Notes: a model not told the origin generated them from the letters alone. Counted from the stretch's first letter, positions 9,054-18,402 are shown. The stretch is DNA of 64,000 nt from G965233625 sp965233625 (GCA_965233625.1 OZ247499.1:5828001-5892000); one strand, 5' to 3'. Made by a program: numbers and translations.

Positions 9054-9241
9054 CCCGCCAGATCGTCTTCGATGCGGAACGATTCAAAGTAAGTTAGACC
9101 CATCTCGCCGGACCATTGCAACCAGCAAACGGCCCGGCGAATGCTATGGCTGGATGAACAGCCGGTCAACTTAAACAACACCATCTAACCATTTCAATAC
9201 GCGAACATTCGGCTCCACGCGGTTATATTGGCAGCGGAGGA
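9054..9241. repeat. Duplicated divergent-promoter segment, copy 2, with acetyltransferase remnant
   Basis: Degraded copy of 7369-7560. On the minus strand it still encodes MGLTYFESFRIEDDLAG, matching the first residues of the GNAT protein, but the frame then diverges into the TIGR02996 gene region. On the plus side it leads to the Imm1-like gene instead of the 229-aa protein. Confidence 0.75.
9224..9229 (+). promoter_or_regulatory. Possible -10 box, second copy
   Basis: TATATT within CGCGGTTATATTGGC, the same block as 7543-7548, about 75 bp upstream of the Imm1-like gene. The conservation between otherwise drifting copies is the only support. Confidence 0.3.
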
Positions 9242-9305
9242 TTTGGTGGCTGCCACGCAATGGAGGCGCCGAAGCCGCATCTGTCTCTTCTGAATAGGCG
9301 TAATT

Positions 9306-9695
9306 ATGTTTGTGGTTCGTTTGACAGCGGAAGAAATCGGCAAGACTGGCACAGACAAACCGAAGCCCAGTTGGAATGAAATTGCCGATGCGATCACCGG
9401 CATGGACGGCCATCATCGACCGACCCTGTGTCTGGATGGAAAGGACGGTAGTTTTCTTGGAATAGGTGGTGGCGACAACGGGCAATATATCTGCTTCCTT
9501 GTGACAGCGTCGGAAGCAGAGTTCAAACTTATCGGGTCACCAAATGCCCCGGACAACAGATTTGATGTGTTCATGGGTCAGTGGAACATTCGCTCCACTC
9601 GCGAAGTCACTTGCTTAAAGGATGTGCTTTCTGTTTCGAAGACGTTCTTCGAGACTGGAACAATGTGCAAGGACTTCGAGTGGAACGAGATTTAG
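9306..9695 (+). CDS. Imm1-like (immunity-type) protein
   Basis: 129-aa protein with the layout I associate with Imm1 immunity proteins: PSWNEIADAITGMDGHHRPTLCL, a short LDGKDGSFLGIGGGDNGQY strand-loop segment, and a C-terminal VSKTFFETGTMCKDFEWNEI resembling the Imm1 closing motif (FF..TG....W). Imm1 proteins neutralise deaminase or other polymorphic toxins; no toxin gene is adjacent, so it would be an orphan immunity gene. There is no strong ribosome site before the ATG. It sits just downstream of the duplicated promoter segment and ends 92 bp from convergent ftsY. Family assignment is by pattern only. Confidence 0.6.
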   Translation: MFVVRLTAEEIGKTGTDKPKPSWNEIADAITGMDGHHRPTLCLDGKDGSFLGIGGGDNGQYICFLVTASEAEFKLIGSPNAPDNRFDVFMGQWNIRSTREVTCLKDVLSVSKTFFETGTMCKDFEWNEI

Positions 9696-9787
9696 TTTTC
9701 ACCGCGTTTGCTGCCGCAACAGCGTGAAAGATCCCAGTTGAGGAGCAACCATGGACGACCAGACATAGCAGGGATCGTTTGCCACCT

Positions 9788-10678
9788 CTAATCCTCAAAC
9801 AACGCGTCTACATATTCATCCACGTTGAATAGTTCCATATCCTTCTCTGTCTCGCCGAGGCCGATGTATTTGACGGGGAGTTCGAACTTCTGGCGGATGG
9901 GGATGGCGACGCCGCCTTTGGCGGTGCCGTCTAGTTTGGAGAGGACGATGCCGGTGCAGCCGGCGGCTTTGGAGAATCCTTCCGCCTGACTGAGGCCGTT
10001 CTGGCCCGCGGTGGCGTCGAGGACCAGCAGCACTTCGTGCGGGGCGTCTTCGATGTGCTTCTTCATCACACGGCGGATTTTGTCGAGTTCCGCCATCAGG
10101 TTCACCTGATTCTGCAGGCGGCCTGCGGTGTCGATGATGCAGATGTCGGCGCCGGTTTCTACAGCGCGGCCGACGGCGCGGTAGGCAACGCTGGCGGGAT
10201 CGCCGCCCTGCTCGCCTTTGACGATGTCGACGCCCAGACGCTCTGACCAGATGGTCAGTTGCTGCACCGCTGCGGCGCGGAAGGTATCGGCGGCGCCCAG
10301 CACGACGGATTTGCCCTGCTCTTTGAAATGGTGCGTGAGTTTGGCGATCGAAGTTGTCTTGCCGGAACCGTTAACGCCCACGACCATCACAATGGTCGGC
10401 CCGCTTTCAGCAAAGGTCAGCGGCGCCTCTGGCTGGTCCATGATTTCGCGGACGGTGTCTTTGATAACAGTGAGGATCTCTTCCATCTCCACACGCCGGG
10501 CGCGGAACTGTTTGCCGATCCGGTCGCGGATCTCGGCCGCCGGTCCGGCGCCCATATCGGTCTTCACCAGCAGTGCGTAAACCTTCCGCAGAAACGCCTC
10601 GTCCACCAGCGGCTTGGACTTAAAGAGGTCGCGGACGTCGGTATCGAGAATCTGCTTGATGCGGCTAAACAGGCCCAT
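9788..10678 (-). CDS. ftsY: Signal recognition particle receptor FtsY
   Basis: 296-aa SRP-type GTPase. After an N domain (~1-80) come the G1 loop GVNGSGKT (101-108), the family-typical DTFRAAAVQQL, DTAGRLQNQ, the specificity loop LSKLDGTAKGG and the closing GLGE...DLFN-like sequence (GLGETEKDMELFNVDEYV). It docks ribosome-SRP complexes at the inner membrane for co-translational insertion. The acidic A domain found in E. coli FtsY is absent, giving the short form seen in many bacteria. The ATG at 10678 (MGLFSRIK) is preferred to a TTG two codons upstream. The gene is preceded by a 79-bp inverted repeat at 10716-10794. Confidence 0.96.
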   Translation of the reverse strand: MGLFSRIKQILDTDVRDLFKSKPLVDEAFLRKVYALLVKTDMGAGPAAEIRDRIGKQFRARRVEMEEILTVIKDTVREIMDQPEAPLTFAESGPTIVMVVGVNGSGKTTSIAKLTHHFKEQGKSVVLGAADTFRAAAVQQLTIWSERLGVDIVKGEQGGDPASVAYRAVGRAVETGADICIIDTAGRLQNQVNLMAELDKIRRVMKKHIEDAPHEVLLVLDATAGQNGLSQAEGFSKAAGCTGIVLSKLDGTAKGGVAIPIRQKFELPVKYIGLGETEKDMELFNVDEYVDALFED

Positions 10679-10715
10679 TTTCAACTCATCTGTCTCGTTG
10701 CGGAATGATCCGGAA

Positions 10716-10794
10716 ACCCGTAGGTCAGGCGCCTGCCTGACGACAATGGAAGTGGATTGCGCTACCTCGTCAGGCGGGCGCCTGACCTACGGGT
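10716..10794. repeat. Long inverted repeat (28-bp arms, one mismatch), REP-like
   Basis: Arms 10716-10743 and 10767-10794 are complementary at 27 of 28 positions and flank a 23-bp loop. Each arm contains TAGGTCAGGCGCC. A related single unit (TAGGGCAGGCGCCTGCCTG) occurs at 26854-26872. It lies between the 82-aa gene and ftsY on the same strand and could fold in RNA as a strong hairpin, but no T tract follows it. Confidence 0.85.
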
Positions 10795-10855
10795 CCTGTG
10801 CATGGAATCTAGCAGATTTCACCCTGGTTAATAGACGACGGAGCGCGCCGCGTGA

Positions 10856-11104
10856 TCAACCTTTGTGCGTGACTTCGATGGCGAATTTAATCTGGCTGCG
10901 GTTGACGATGGTGTCCGGCTGCACGTCCAGCACGGTTTCTTCCTGCGGCCCTTCCCGCGCCAGTTGCCCAAGCCCTGCGTTGGTTCCCCAGCGGCGGACG
11001 GTGCTGGCGTTCTTGAGCATGATTTCATTCGGGTGTTCGGTGATAGACACATCGCCCATCAGCACGAACCCTTCCGAAAGAACCAGGATATATCTGCCGT
11101 TCAA
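10856..11104 (-). CDS. Small DUF6948-like protein, paralogue of the TIGR02996 protein C-terminus
   Basis: 82-aa protein starting (TTG) LNGRYILVLSEGFVLMGDVS and continuing IMLKNASTVRRWG, LGQLAREG, ETVLDVQPDTIVNRSQIKF. The same succession of motifs forms residues ~145-232 of the TIGR02996 protein at 8350-9048. The pattern, including the LSQLA-like segment, resembles a small family found in phages and bacteria that I recall as DUF6948; function unknown. The TTG start is supported by GGGGAG eight bases upstream and by an in-frame stop not far above it; no ATG start exists. A GC hairpin (GCCCCG/CGGGGC, about 11140-11155) lies just upstream. Missed easily because of size and start codon. Confidence 0.75.
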   Translation of the reverse strand: MNGRYILVLSEGFVLMGDVSITEHPNEIMLKNASTVRRWGTNAGLGQLAREGPQEETVLDVQPDTIVNRSQIKFAIEVTHKG

Positions 11105-11251
11105 AGTCGCGTCTCCCCGTAAGTTTTCTAAAAGCAGCCTGCCCCGCTACCGGGGCGGACACTGGATTATACGCAATTGGGGCGCCGTATTTTTGTGGCG
11201 ACGTAACGCTACAATAAGTTTCGTCCGTAGGCCGCAATGATTGGGAAGAAG

Positions 11252-12052
11252 ATGCGCACTTATTTAGATCTGCTGGAACATATCCTTAACCACGGCGCCA
11301 GCAAGGGCGACCGCACGGGTACGGGTGTGAAATCTGTGTTCGGTTACCAGATGCGGTTTGATCTGTCGGCCGGTTTTCCGTTGCTGACCACCAAAAAGCT
11401 GCATCTGAAATCGATCGTGCATGAGCTGCTGTGGTTCTTAAAGGGCGAAACAAATATCGCGTATCTGAAAGAGAACGGCGTTTCGATCTGGAATGAATGG
11501 GCGGACGAAAATGGCGAACTTGGCCCGGTGTATGGCAGCCAGTGGCGTAGCTGGCCCGCGCCGGATGCAGACGGCGGCCGCATCGATCAGATCAGCCAGG
11601 TGGTGGAGCAGATCCGCAACACGCCGGATTCCAGGCGGATGATCGTCAGCGCGTGGAACGTGGCGGATATCGAACGGGCCGCGCTGCCGCCCTGCCATAT
11701 TCTGTTCCAGTTCTACGTGGCCGATGGCAAGCTTTCCTGCCAGCTTTATCAGCGCAGCGCCGACGTGTTCCTGGGCGTGCCGTTTAACATCGCATCCTAC
11801 GCATTGCTGACCATGATGGTCGCCCGCGTCACGGACCTGGAGCCGGGTGAGTTCATTCACACCCTGGGCGACGCCCATCTGTACGCCAACCATCTGGAAC
11901 AGGCCCGGCTGCAGATCAGCCGCGAGCCGCGATCGCTGCCAAAGATGGAAATCACTCGCACGCCTGCTTCGATCTTTGACTTCCGGTTCGAAGATTTCGT
12001 GCTGAAAGATTACGACCCGCATCCGCACATCAAAGCGCCGGTGGCGGTATGA
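11252..12052 (+). CDS. thyA: Thymidylate synthase
   Basis: 266-aa protein, the usual length, collinear with E. coli ThyA. Visible motifs: GDRTGTG and SVFGYQMRF near the N-terminus, LHLKSIVHELLWFL, WNEWADENGELGPVYG, the nucleophile Cys in LPPCHILFQFYVADGKLSC, LYQRSADVFLGVPFNIASYA, and the C-terminal DYDPHPHIKAPVAV. It methylates dUMP to dTMP using 5,10-methylene-tetrahydrofolate, producing dihydrofolate. The start at 11252 is chosen for length and for the purine-rich GGGAAG before it; 11237 would add five residues. The stop overlaps the folA start by four bases, so both are co-translated and DHFR recycles the dihydrofolate made here. Confidence 0.97.
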   Translation: MRTYLDLLEHILNHGASKGDRTGTGVKSVFGYQMRFDLSAGFPLLTTKKLHLKSIVHELLWFLKGETNIAYLKENGVSIWNEWADENGELGPVYGSQWRSWPAPDADGGRIDQISQVVEQIRNTPDSRRMIVSAWNVADIERAALPPCHILFQFYVADGKLSCQLYQRSADVFLGVPFNIASYALLTMMVARVTDLEPGEFIHTLGDAHLYANHLEQARLQISREPRSLPKMEITRTPASIFDFRFEDFVLKDYDPHPHIKAPVAV

Positions 12053-12585
12053 ATCAGATACAGGACCAGGGTAACGCAGCCCGCAAAGTCTCGCTCATCG
12101 TTGCGGTCGCCAGCAACAACGTGATCGGCAGCGATGGCGATCTGCCATGGCGGTTGTCCAGCGATCTGAAACGCTTCAAGAGCCTGACGATGGGGCATCA
12201 TCTGATTATGGGCCGCAAAACTTACGACTCCATCGGCCGCCCTCTGCCAGGACGCACCACCATCGTGCTGACCCGTCAGGAAGATTATCAAGCGGACGAA
12301 GGCGTGTTGCAGGCCGGCAGTATTCAAGAGGCGCTGGAGCTTGCGGGCGACGATCCAGAGCCCTTCATCACCGGCGGCGCCCAGATTTACCAGTTGGCGC
12401 TGGCTGCTAACTCACCCGTAACGCACATCTACCGCACGCGAGTCCACGCCGAAGTGCCAGGTGATACGTTCTTCCCGCATCTTCTGGATTCGCAGTGGCA
12501 GGTGATCGAAGCCACAGAGCACCCGGCAGGCGACCGCGACGAATACCCGCACACCTTCGAAATCCTGCAACGCCGCGACGCGTAA
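12049..12585 (+). CDS. folA: Dihydrofolate reductase
   Basis: 178-aa DHFR: SLIVAVASNNVIGSDGDLPW, the substrate-binding Asp in LSSDLKRFK, HHLIMGRKTYDSIGRPLPGRTTIVLTR, and FITGGAQIYQLAL. It reduces dihydrofolate to tetrahydrofolate with NADPH. Its start overlaps the thyA stop (ATGA), a common arrangement that couples dTMP synthesis to folate recycling. It is about 15 residues longer than E. coli FolA, mainly at the N-terminus, where MNQIQDQGNAARK precedes the fold. Confidence 0.97.
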   Translation: MNQIQDQGNAARKVSLIVAVASNNVIGSDGDLPWRLSSDLKRFKSLTMGHHLIMGRKTYDSIGRPLPGRTTIVLTRQEDYQADEGVLQAGSIQEALELAGDDPEPFITGGAQIYQLALAANSPVTHIYRTRVHAEVPGDTFFPHLLDSQWQVIEATEHPAGDRDEYPHTFEILQRRDA

Positions 12586-12611
12586 CGCTTGCAGCTTTGC
12601 CCGCAACACAA

Positions 12612-12654
12612 ATAAAAAAGCTGTAGTGCGCCGGTCCGTCGCCGCACTACAGCT
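12612..12654 (-). terminator. Rho-independent terminator (minus strand)
   Basis: A 12-bp perfect stem (12619-12630 with 12643-12654) is followed on the minus strand by six T residues (complement of the A tract at 12613-12618). It would end transcription from the SUKH-like gene, which stops 172 bp upstream on that strand, and may also stop leftover folA transcription from the other side. Confidence 0.75.
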
Positions 12655-12825
12655 CTTATCGTAAAACGGGCCACCGGGGCGACCCGTTCTCCCGGTTCGT
12701 TGCACTAATAGTATCGGCCACAGGCGTCGCAGGCCTTCACCCAATTGTGCAGAAAACACCGCAAGTCCGGCTGCTGGCGATATTGGGGATGAGTACCTGA
12801 ACGGATGGAGTAAGGGAGACCCGGT

Positions 12826-13446
12826 TCAATCGAGATCAAATCCCATACTTAGCAGCCTGGACAGCTTATCCTCGTCGTTTGTCGCGCCCAGAAGAAGTGA
12901 ATCGTCCATATTAGAAATTAGAATTCCGTCGTCTTCCCAGATCACCAAGCCACCATGATCCACGACTGCAGTCCAGTCACGCTGGATAACAGGAATGATT
13001 TCGGCTGGATCGAGCGAACTGGCTGTGTAATTCAAACCGCCCCAGCAGCACTGAAGGTAGAGCCAGATTCTGAGAAACTCTGAGAGAACACATTCTTCAG
13101 ATACCCAATCGTCTTCATCCCGCCACTGGAAAACAACGGGATCGTCCGAATCTAGGTCTTCCAGCCGGATCCCCCAGGAACAAACGCCCTGGTTTTCGTG
13201 CATGAAAATGACTGCCGTTTCCTCAACGTCGATATAAAGTTTGCCCGGCGCCAGTAAGTTATCGTGGGCTTGGTTGACTCGATGCGCCCCAAAACAGGCG
13301 TAGTAATCTAGCAACGGTTGCGGAACGCCACCCTGGAATCTGTTGACGCCTGCTTCGATGTCTTGGCGGTTGAATCCGTCGCCGGTTGAGAGAGGCCGCC
13401 CCAGGAGCTTCTCGGCAATGTCCCGGTAGAGATGAACGTCCGGCAT
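12826..13446 (-). CDS. SUKH (SMI1/KNR4)-like protein
   Basis: 206-aa soluble protein. Residues ~1-130 follow the SUKH pattern: VPQPLLDYYACFGAHR near the start, then AVIFMHENQGVCSWGI, DLDSDDPVVFQW and ECVLSEFLRIWLYLQCCWGG. SUKH proteins include immunity proteins against contact-dependent or polymorphic toxins and regulatory proteins. The C-terminal part (WTAVVDHGGLVIWEDDGILI) looks like the usual strand pair of the fold. No toxin is nearby, so this is an orphan. The start at 13446 (MPDVHLYRDIAEKLLG) removes an implausible upstream extension. A minus-strand terminator lies at 12612-12654. Confidence 0.72.
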   Translation of the reverse strand: MPDVHLYRDIAEKLLGRPLSTGDGFNRQDIEAGVNRFQGGVPQPLLDYYACFGAHRVNQAHDNLLAPGKLYIDVEETAVIFMHENQGVCSWGIRLEDLDSDDPVVFQWRDEDDWVSEECVLSEFLRIWLYLQCCWGGLNYTASSLDPAEIIPVIQRDWTAVVDHGGLVIWEDDGILISNMDDSLLLGATNDEDKLSRLLSMGFDLD

Positions 13447-13610
13447 AGTGTCCCCATGTAAGGCAAAAAACAATACCAGTATTCTCAATGAGCTTACAAC
13501 AAACAGACAAATCCGCGCAGGAAGCTTCCCGCATAAAATGTTACAATCCACACAATCGATGCCGTTTTACAGCGGCTTGAACGTACGGATACTTTGTGGA
13601 GAAGTGCAGC

Positions 13611-14789
13611 ATGCCCCGGTTGCTTTTGATTGGTTTATTGTTCGGTTTGATGGTGGGCTCCTGGCAGCCGGCGGCCGCGCAGGTTTCTTTCAAACACGAA
13701 AATTCTGTAGATAACCTGCGAAAGCTCTATGCTTACGCGGCTACGTTGAACGCTGCGGAGCGCGAGGATCAGGCAGTTGCGTTGAGCAAATCTCTGTGGC
13801 CGACCGATGCGGACATTGCGATGGCGCTGGGGCCGAAGGTGACGATCGACACGCGCAAGGTGATTCAAGCCGCGTACAGCGGCACCCGCCTTCGCCGGGC
13901 GCGGAGCACGGTCTACTGGGCCACTATGATTGGCGTGCCTAGCCAGACGGCAAAGCCGGGCGAGGTTATCACGGCCATGGTGGAAGACTTTGAGAAGGCC
14001 GCCGCAGCCGATGATCGCAGCCTGCCCGGCGCACAGTTCAAGATGCACCCGCGCACCGCTGCCAGCCTGCTGGAGCCGGGCGTGAAGTTTTACGCAATGC
14101 AGTTTGTCGACGACAAAGGCGGCATCGCCGGAGCCAACGCGTTCTATTTCTGGAACGGCAAGCAGTGGAAGATCCTCTACGACTTCACGGAACTGGTGAC
14201 GGTCTATCAGTTGACCAACCCGGACCATTCGCTTCGCAACGTCGATCTTTCGCCTGCTGAGTTCAGCGGATTCAAACAGCAGAACACCAAAGAGAACCTG
14301 CAGAAGTTGCTAGAGCTGTTGTCAAAATCCGTCCGCAGCCGCAACTTGAATGTCGCCGCCGCGATTGCTTACAGCCTGATGCCGCAAGGAAAATCACTGG
14401 ACGCCGCGCTGAGCGATAAAGTGAACGACGCCACCCGCACCCGCATCCGCGCGACGCTTCCCGTAGGGCAGGTCGACAGGTACGACATTCTGTTGTGGTC
14501 GTCGCTGTACCGTGTGCGCCCCAAACAGACGGAGGTGTTTGTCGCCGGCGCCACGACCGAAGAGATCAAAGAGTACAAACGCGAATCCGTCGCCTGGTAC
14601 AATTTCCCCGGCGGAGCGCGCGAAGCCGCCCAGAATACGCTTCGCCCCGGCATGACTTTTTACATTGCCAAAATGCTGGAACCCGGCCAGAGGCTGGGCA
14701 TGCGTTACGACCTGTTCTACTGGGACGGCGAAAGCTGGAAGATGCTCGGCAAAGTCTGGCGGGCGTTGATGCCGCTGGAAAAACCTTAG
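13611..14789 (+). CDS. Secreted protein with two tandem copies of an unknown domain
   Basis: 392 aa with a signal peptide (MPRLLLIGLLFGLMVGSW...AAA). The mature part is a duplication: residues ~30-205 and ~215-390 share NLRKLYAYAATLN/NLQKLLELLSKSV, a central LEPGVKFYAMQ.../LRPGMTFYIAKML segment, and the closing FYFWNGKQWKIL/DLFYWDGESWKML. I do not recognise the domain. Location is probably periplasmic or at the cell surface. GGAG stands before the ATG at 13611. It converges with the FtsH-like gene, the stops being 5 bp apart. Confidence 0.8.
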   Translation: MPRLLLIGLLFGLMVGSWQPAAAQVSFKHENSVDNLRKLYAYAATLNAAEREDQAVALSKSLWPTDADIAMALGPKVTIDTRKVIQAAYSGTRLRRARSTVYWATMIGVPSQTAKPGEVITAMVEDFEKAAAADDRSLPGAQFKMHPRTAASLLEPGVKFYAMQFVDDKGGIAGANAFYFWNGKQWKILYDFTELVTVYQLTNPDHSLRNVDLSPAEFSGFKQQNTKENLQKLLELLSKSVRSRNLNVAAAIAYSLMPQGKSLDAALSDKVNDATRTRIRATLPVGQVDRYDILLWSSLYRVRPKQTEVFVAGATTEEIKEYKRESVAWYNFPGGAREAAQNTLRPGMTFYIAKMLEPGQRLGMRYDLFYWDGESWKMLGKVWRALMPLEKP

Positions 14790-14794
14790 CCGGG

Positions 14795-16912
14795 TTAATC
14801 CTGCTCCGCAGATTTCTCCACCGGCAGGACTTCGCGGAGCGTGCGGGCGTCGATCACTTTGTGCTCCAGCAGCATATCGCGAAGCACTTCAACCAGCGGT
14901 TGATGTTCGCGGAGCAGGCTCTCGGCACGCGCGCGGGCGGTTTCCAGAACCAGCCGCACCTGGCGGTCGATGGCTTCCAGTTGCGAAGGGCTGAACTGCC
15001 GTTGTTTCTCATTGCGGTCCGCTTCGGTGATAACCTGCGCCAGGCCCACTTCGTCGCCGCCCATCCCGAATTCTTCGACCAGCGCCCGCGCGATGTTCGT
15101 CGCGCGATCAAGGTCGCCGGCAGAGCCAATCGATAGATCATCCAGCAGCAGTCGTTCGGCCTCACGCCCGCCCATCAGCACGCATAGATCGTCGAGCAAC
15201 CGCCCCTGCGTGACGACGTAGCGGCTGGCCGGGTCCTGATGTTTGACGTAGCCCAGCGAACCTGCCATGTCCGCGCGGATTGAAATCCGCTCGATCGGCG
15301 CCGAATGCGGGCAGTGCAGCGCGCAGATGGCGTGCCCGGCTTCGTGCGTGGCGACAACACGTTCTTCCGTCGGCGTCAGCTCCGGGCGTTCGATCCATTC
15401 GGTTAACGCCCGTTCTACGTCGCCCTTTTCCGTGGCGCCGGTTTTATCTTCGCGCAGCCTGATCCGCGCCATCGCCCGGCAGAGGGCGTTGATATGGTCG
15501 CCGCTGTAGCGGGTGCCATGCGAAGCGCCTTCCACGAATTCGCCCGTGCGGCGGACGGCGTAGTCCAGCGCGTCTTCGTCCATCTCAAGCTGCATCTTGC
15601 GGTTGTAGATTTCCAGAATCTCGCGGCGGTCGTCTTTGTCCGGATACGGGATGTGCAGGTGAAATTCAAACCGCCCCGGACGCAGCAGCGCCGGGTCGAG
15701 GATTTCAACAAAGTTGGTGGTGCCAACGACGAAGACCAGCTCTTCACTATGAAAGCCATCCATCTCCGTCAGCAGCTGGTTGACCATCGAATGTTCAACG
15801 CCGCTGCCGCTGTAAGTGCCGCGTGCGGATGCGAAAGAATCGAGCTCGTCAAACACGATGATTGCGGGCGCCGACTGGCGTGCTTTGTGAAAGATCAGCC
15901 GCAGGTTCTCTTCACTTTCGCCCACCCAGCGGCTCTTGAGTTCCGGGCCAGAGACGACGGTGATCGCAGCGCCGATGGCGGCCGCCATCGCTTTGGCGAA
16001 CATCGTTTTACCGGTGCCCGGCGGACCCCAGAAGATCATGCCGCGGGGAATCAGCTCTTCCAGCCGCTTGATTTCGGCAGCGTCGGTCTTCTGATCTTTC
16101 ACCTGCAACACATCGAGAATCTCGCTGCGCAGACGTTTTTTCACCTTCTTGTACCCGCCGATATCGCTCTCGAGTTCCAGATCGGGCACTTCAAGCTGGC
16201 CGCCGGTTGTCGCCTGGCGGATCTGCATGTAGGCGTTGCGGGGATTGGCCGGGTAGTCTTCGCCTTCGATGGTCGACAGCATCTTCCGCAGCCGGGCGGC
16301 GTTCATGCCGGACACATATTTATAGAGGCCCCACGGGTTGAACTGCTCGCCGAATTTGCGGGCTTCTTTCTGCGTGACCAGATGCCGCAGCCGTTCGCGC
16401 GGGCAGCCCAGCATGCTGTAACGGTGCGGGAACAGATTTTCGATCACCTGCGGCAACGGGAAGCTGGGATCTTTGAAGCCCAGCCACACCAGGTCCGGAT
16501 TCTCGTACAGCAGCGGAATCACTTCCCGCGCTTCGGCCGTCAGACCGCCCTGGCTGGTGGTAAGAAGATCCAGATGCGGCAGCACGACCACGCGTTTCTC
16601 AACGGCGCCGCGCACTGCGTCGCGGAGCTGGTTGAGCATCGTGTTCACAAAGCCCTGCCCGGCCTCCATCGCGCCGCCGCCCTCGCGGGGCCGGCCGTCC
16701 AGGTACAGGCAGCGTAAGTCTTCCTGCCGGGTCCGCCGGCGGACGTTCATAAACACATAGGGCGAAAGATCTTTGTCGCACTCAACCAGCACCGGCAGCC
16801 CGCGCACCAGGTCCGAAGTAATCGCCGCCAGATCGCCGCTATAAGCCGCTTCGACGGCCTGCTCAGGCGTCAGCTCCTGCGGTAGTTCGTTCTCTTCAAC
16901 AATGATGCTCAT
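14795..16912 (-). CDS. FtsH-like AAA+ zinc metalloprotease lacking transmembrane segments
   Basis: 705 aa. The C-terminal two thirds match FtsH: Walker A GPPGTGKT (296-303), Walker B IIVFDELD (351-358), second region of homology with RPGRF, and an M41 peptidase with zinc motif HEAGH (523-527) and third-ligand Asp in SAGDLDRAT (~600). Normal FtsH starts with two transmembrane helices; here residues 1-250 have none and instead resemble a degenerate AAA module (VVVLPHLDLLTTS like a Walker B strand, no P-loop). So it is probably a soluble ATP-dependent protease with a distinct substrate-recognition module. The ATG at 16912 has AAGGA upstream. Gene symbol withheld because it may not be the housekeeping ftsH. 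Confidence 0.9.
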   Translation of the reverse strand: MSIIVEENELPQELTPEQAVEAAYSGDLAAITSDLVRGLPVLVECDKDLSPYVFMNVRRRTRQEDLRCLYLDGRPREGGGAMEAGQGFVNTMLNQLRDAVRGAVEKRVVVLPHLDLLTTSQGGLTAEAREVIPLLYENPDLVWLGFKDPSFPLPQVIENLFPHRYSMLGCPRERLRHLVTQKEARKFGEQFNPWGLYKYVSGMNAARLRKMLSTIEGEDYPANPRNAYMQIRQATTGGQLEVPDLELESDIGGYKKVKKRLRSEILDVLQVKDQKTDAAEIKRLEELIPRGMIFWGPPGTGKTMFAKAMAAAIGAAITVVSGPELKSRWVGESEENLRLIFHKARQSAPAIIVFDELDSFASARGTYSGSGVEHSMVNQLLTEMDGFHSEELVFVVGTTNFVEILDPALLRPGRFEFHLHIPYPDKDDRREILEIYNRKMQLEMDEDALDYAVRRTGEFVEGASHGTRYSGDHINALCRAMARIRLREDKTGATEKGDVERALTEWIERPELTPTEERVVATHEAGHAICALHCPHSAPIERISIRADMAGSLGYVKHQDPASRYVVTQGRLLDDLCVLMGGREAERLLLDDLSIGSAGDLDRATNIARALVEEFGMGGDEVGLAQVITEADRNEKQRQFSPSQLEAIDRQVRLVLETARARAESLLREHQPLVEVLRDMLLEHKVIDARTLREVLPVEKSAEQD

Positions 16913-17259
16913 TTTCGCCGTCCTTTTCCGCTTTCGTCCGTGGCATCCGTCCGGCAACGCCGGTTCGCAGACACGCCCTGAGTATACCAGCCGGTTGCGA
17001 CGTTATTTGTGCGCCGCACGAATCAAAACGCGGCAGCAAGGCAATCTTTCATCCCGTCCGGTCGTTTTGCCTGGGGCGGCCAGGCTCCGTTCCTCGTAGA
17101 CAACCCGTTAAGACCTGCGTAAATTGGCGGTTTGTTACTTAGAAAGATCCGAAAGATACGTTTCGCCTGTATCACTAAGGGCGAACAACTTCACATTACG
17201 CCGCTTTACGGCTGCCGCCGCGCCGACCAGGCGCCGCTTTTTTGCAGGAAAACCGCACG
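16913..17259. other. Divergent intergenic region between FtsH-like gene and mqnE
   Basis: About 350 bp holding the promoters of two divergent genes. No open frame with coding character, RNA gene or strong hairpin was recognised. Confidence 0.4.
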
Positions 17260-18399
<1,140 letters not shown>

Positions 18400-18402
18400 C
18401 AG

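Noticed and set aside
15494..16717. Long plus-strand open frame of 407 codons opposite the FtsH-like gene
   Set aside because: It mirrors the FtsH-like gene in an antisense frame, has no ribosome site or family motif, and arises from high GC at codon positions.
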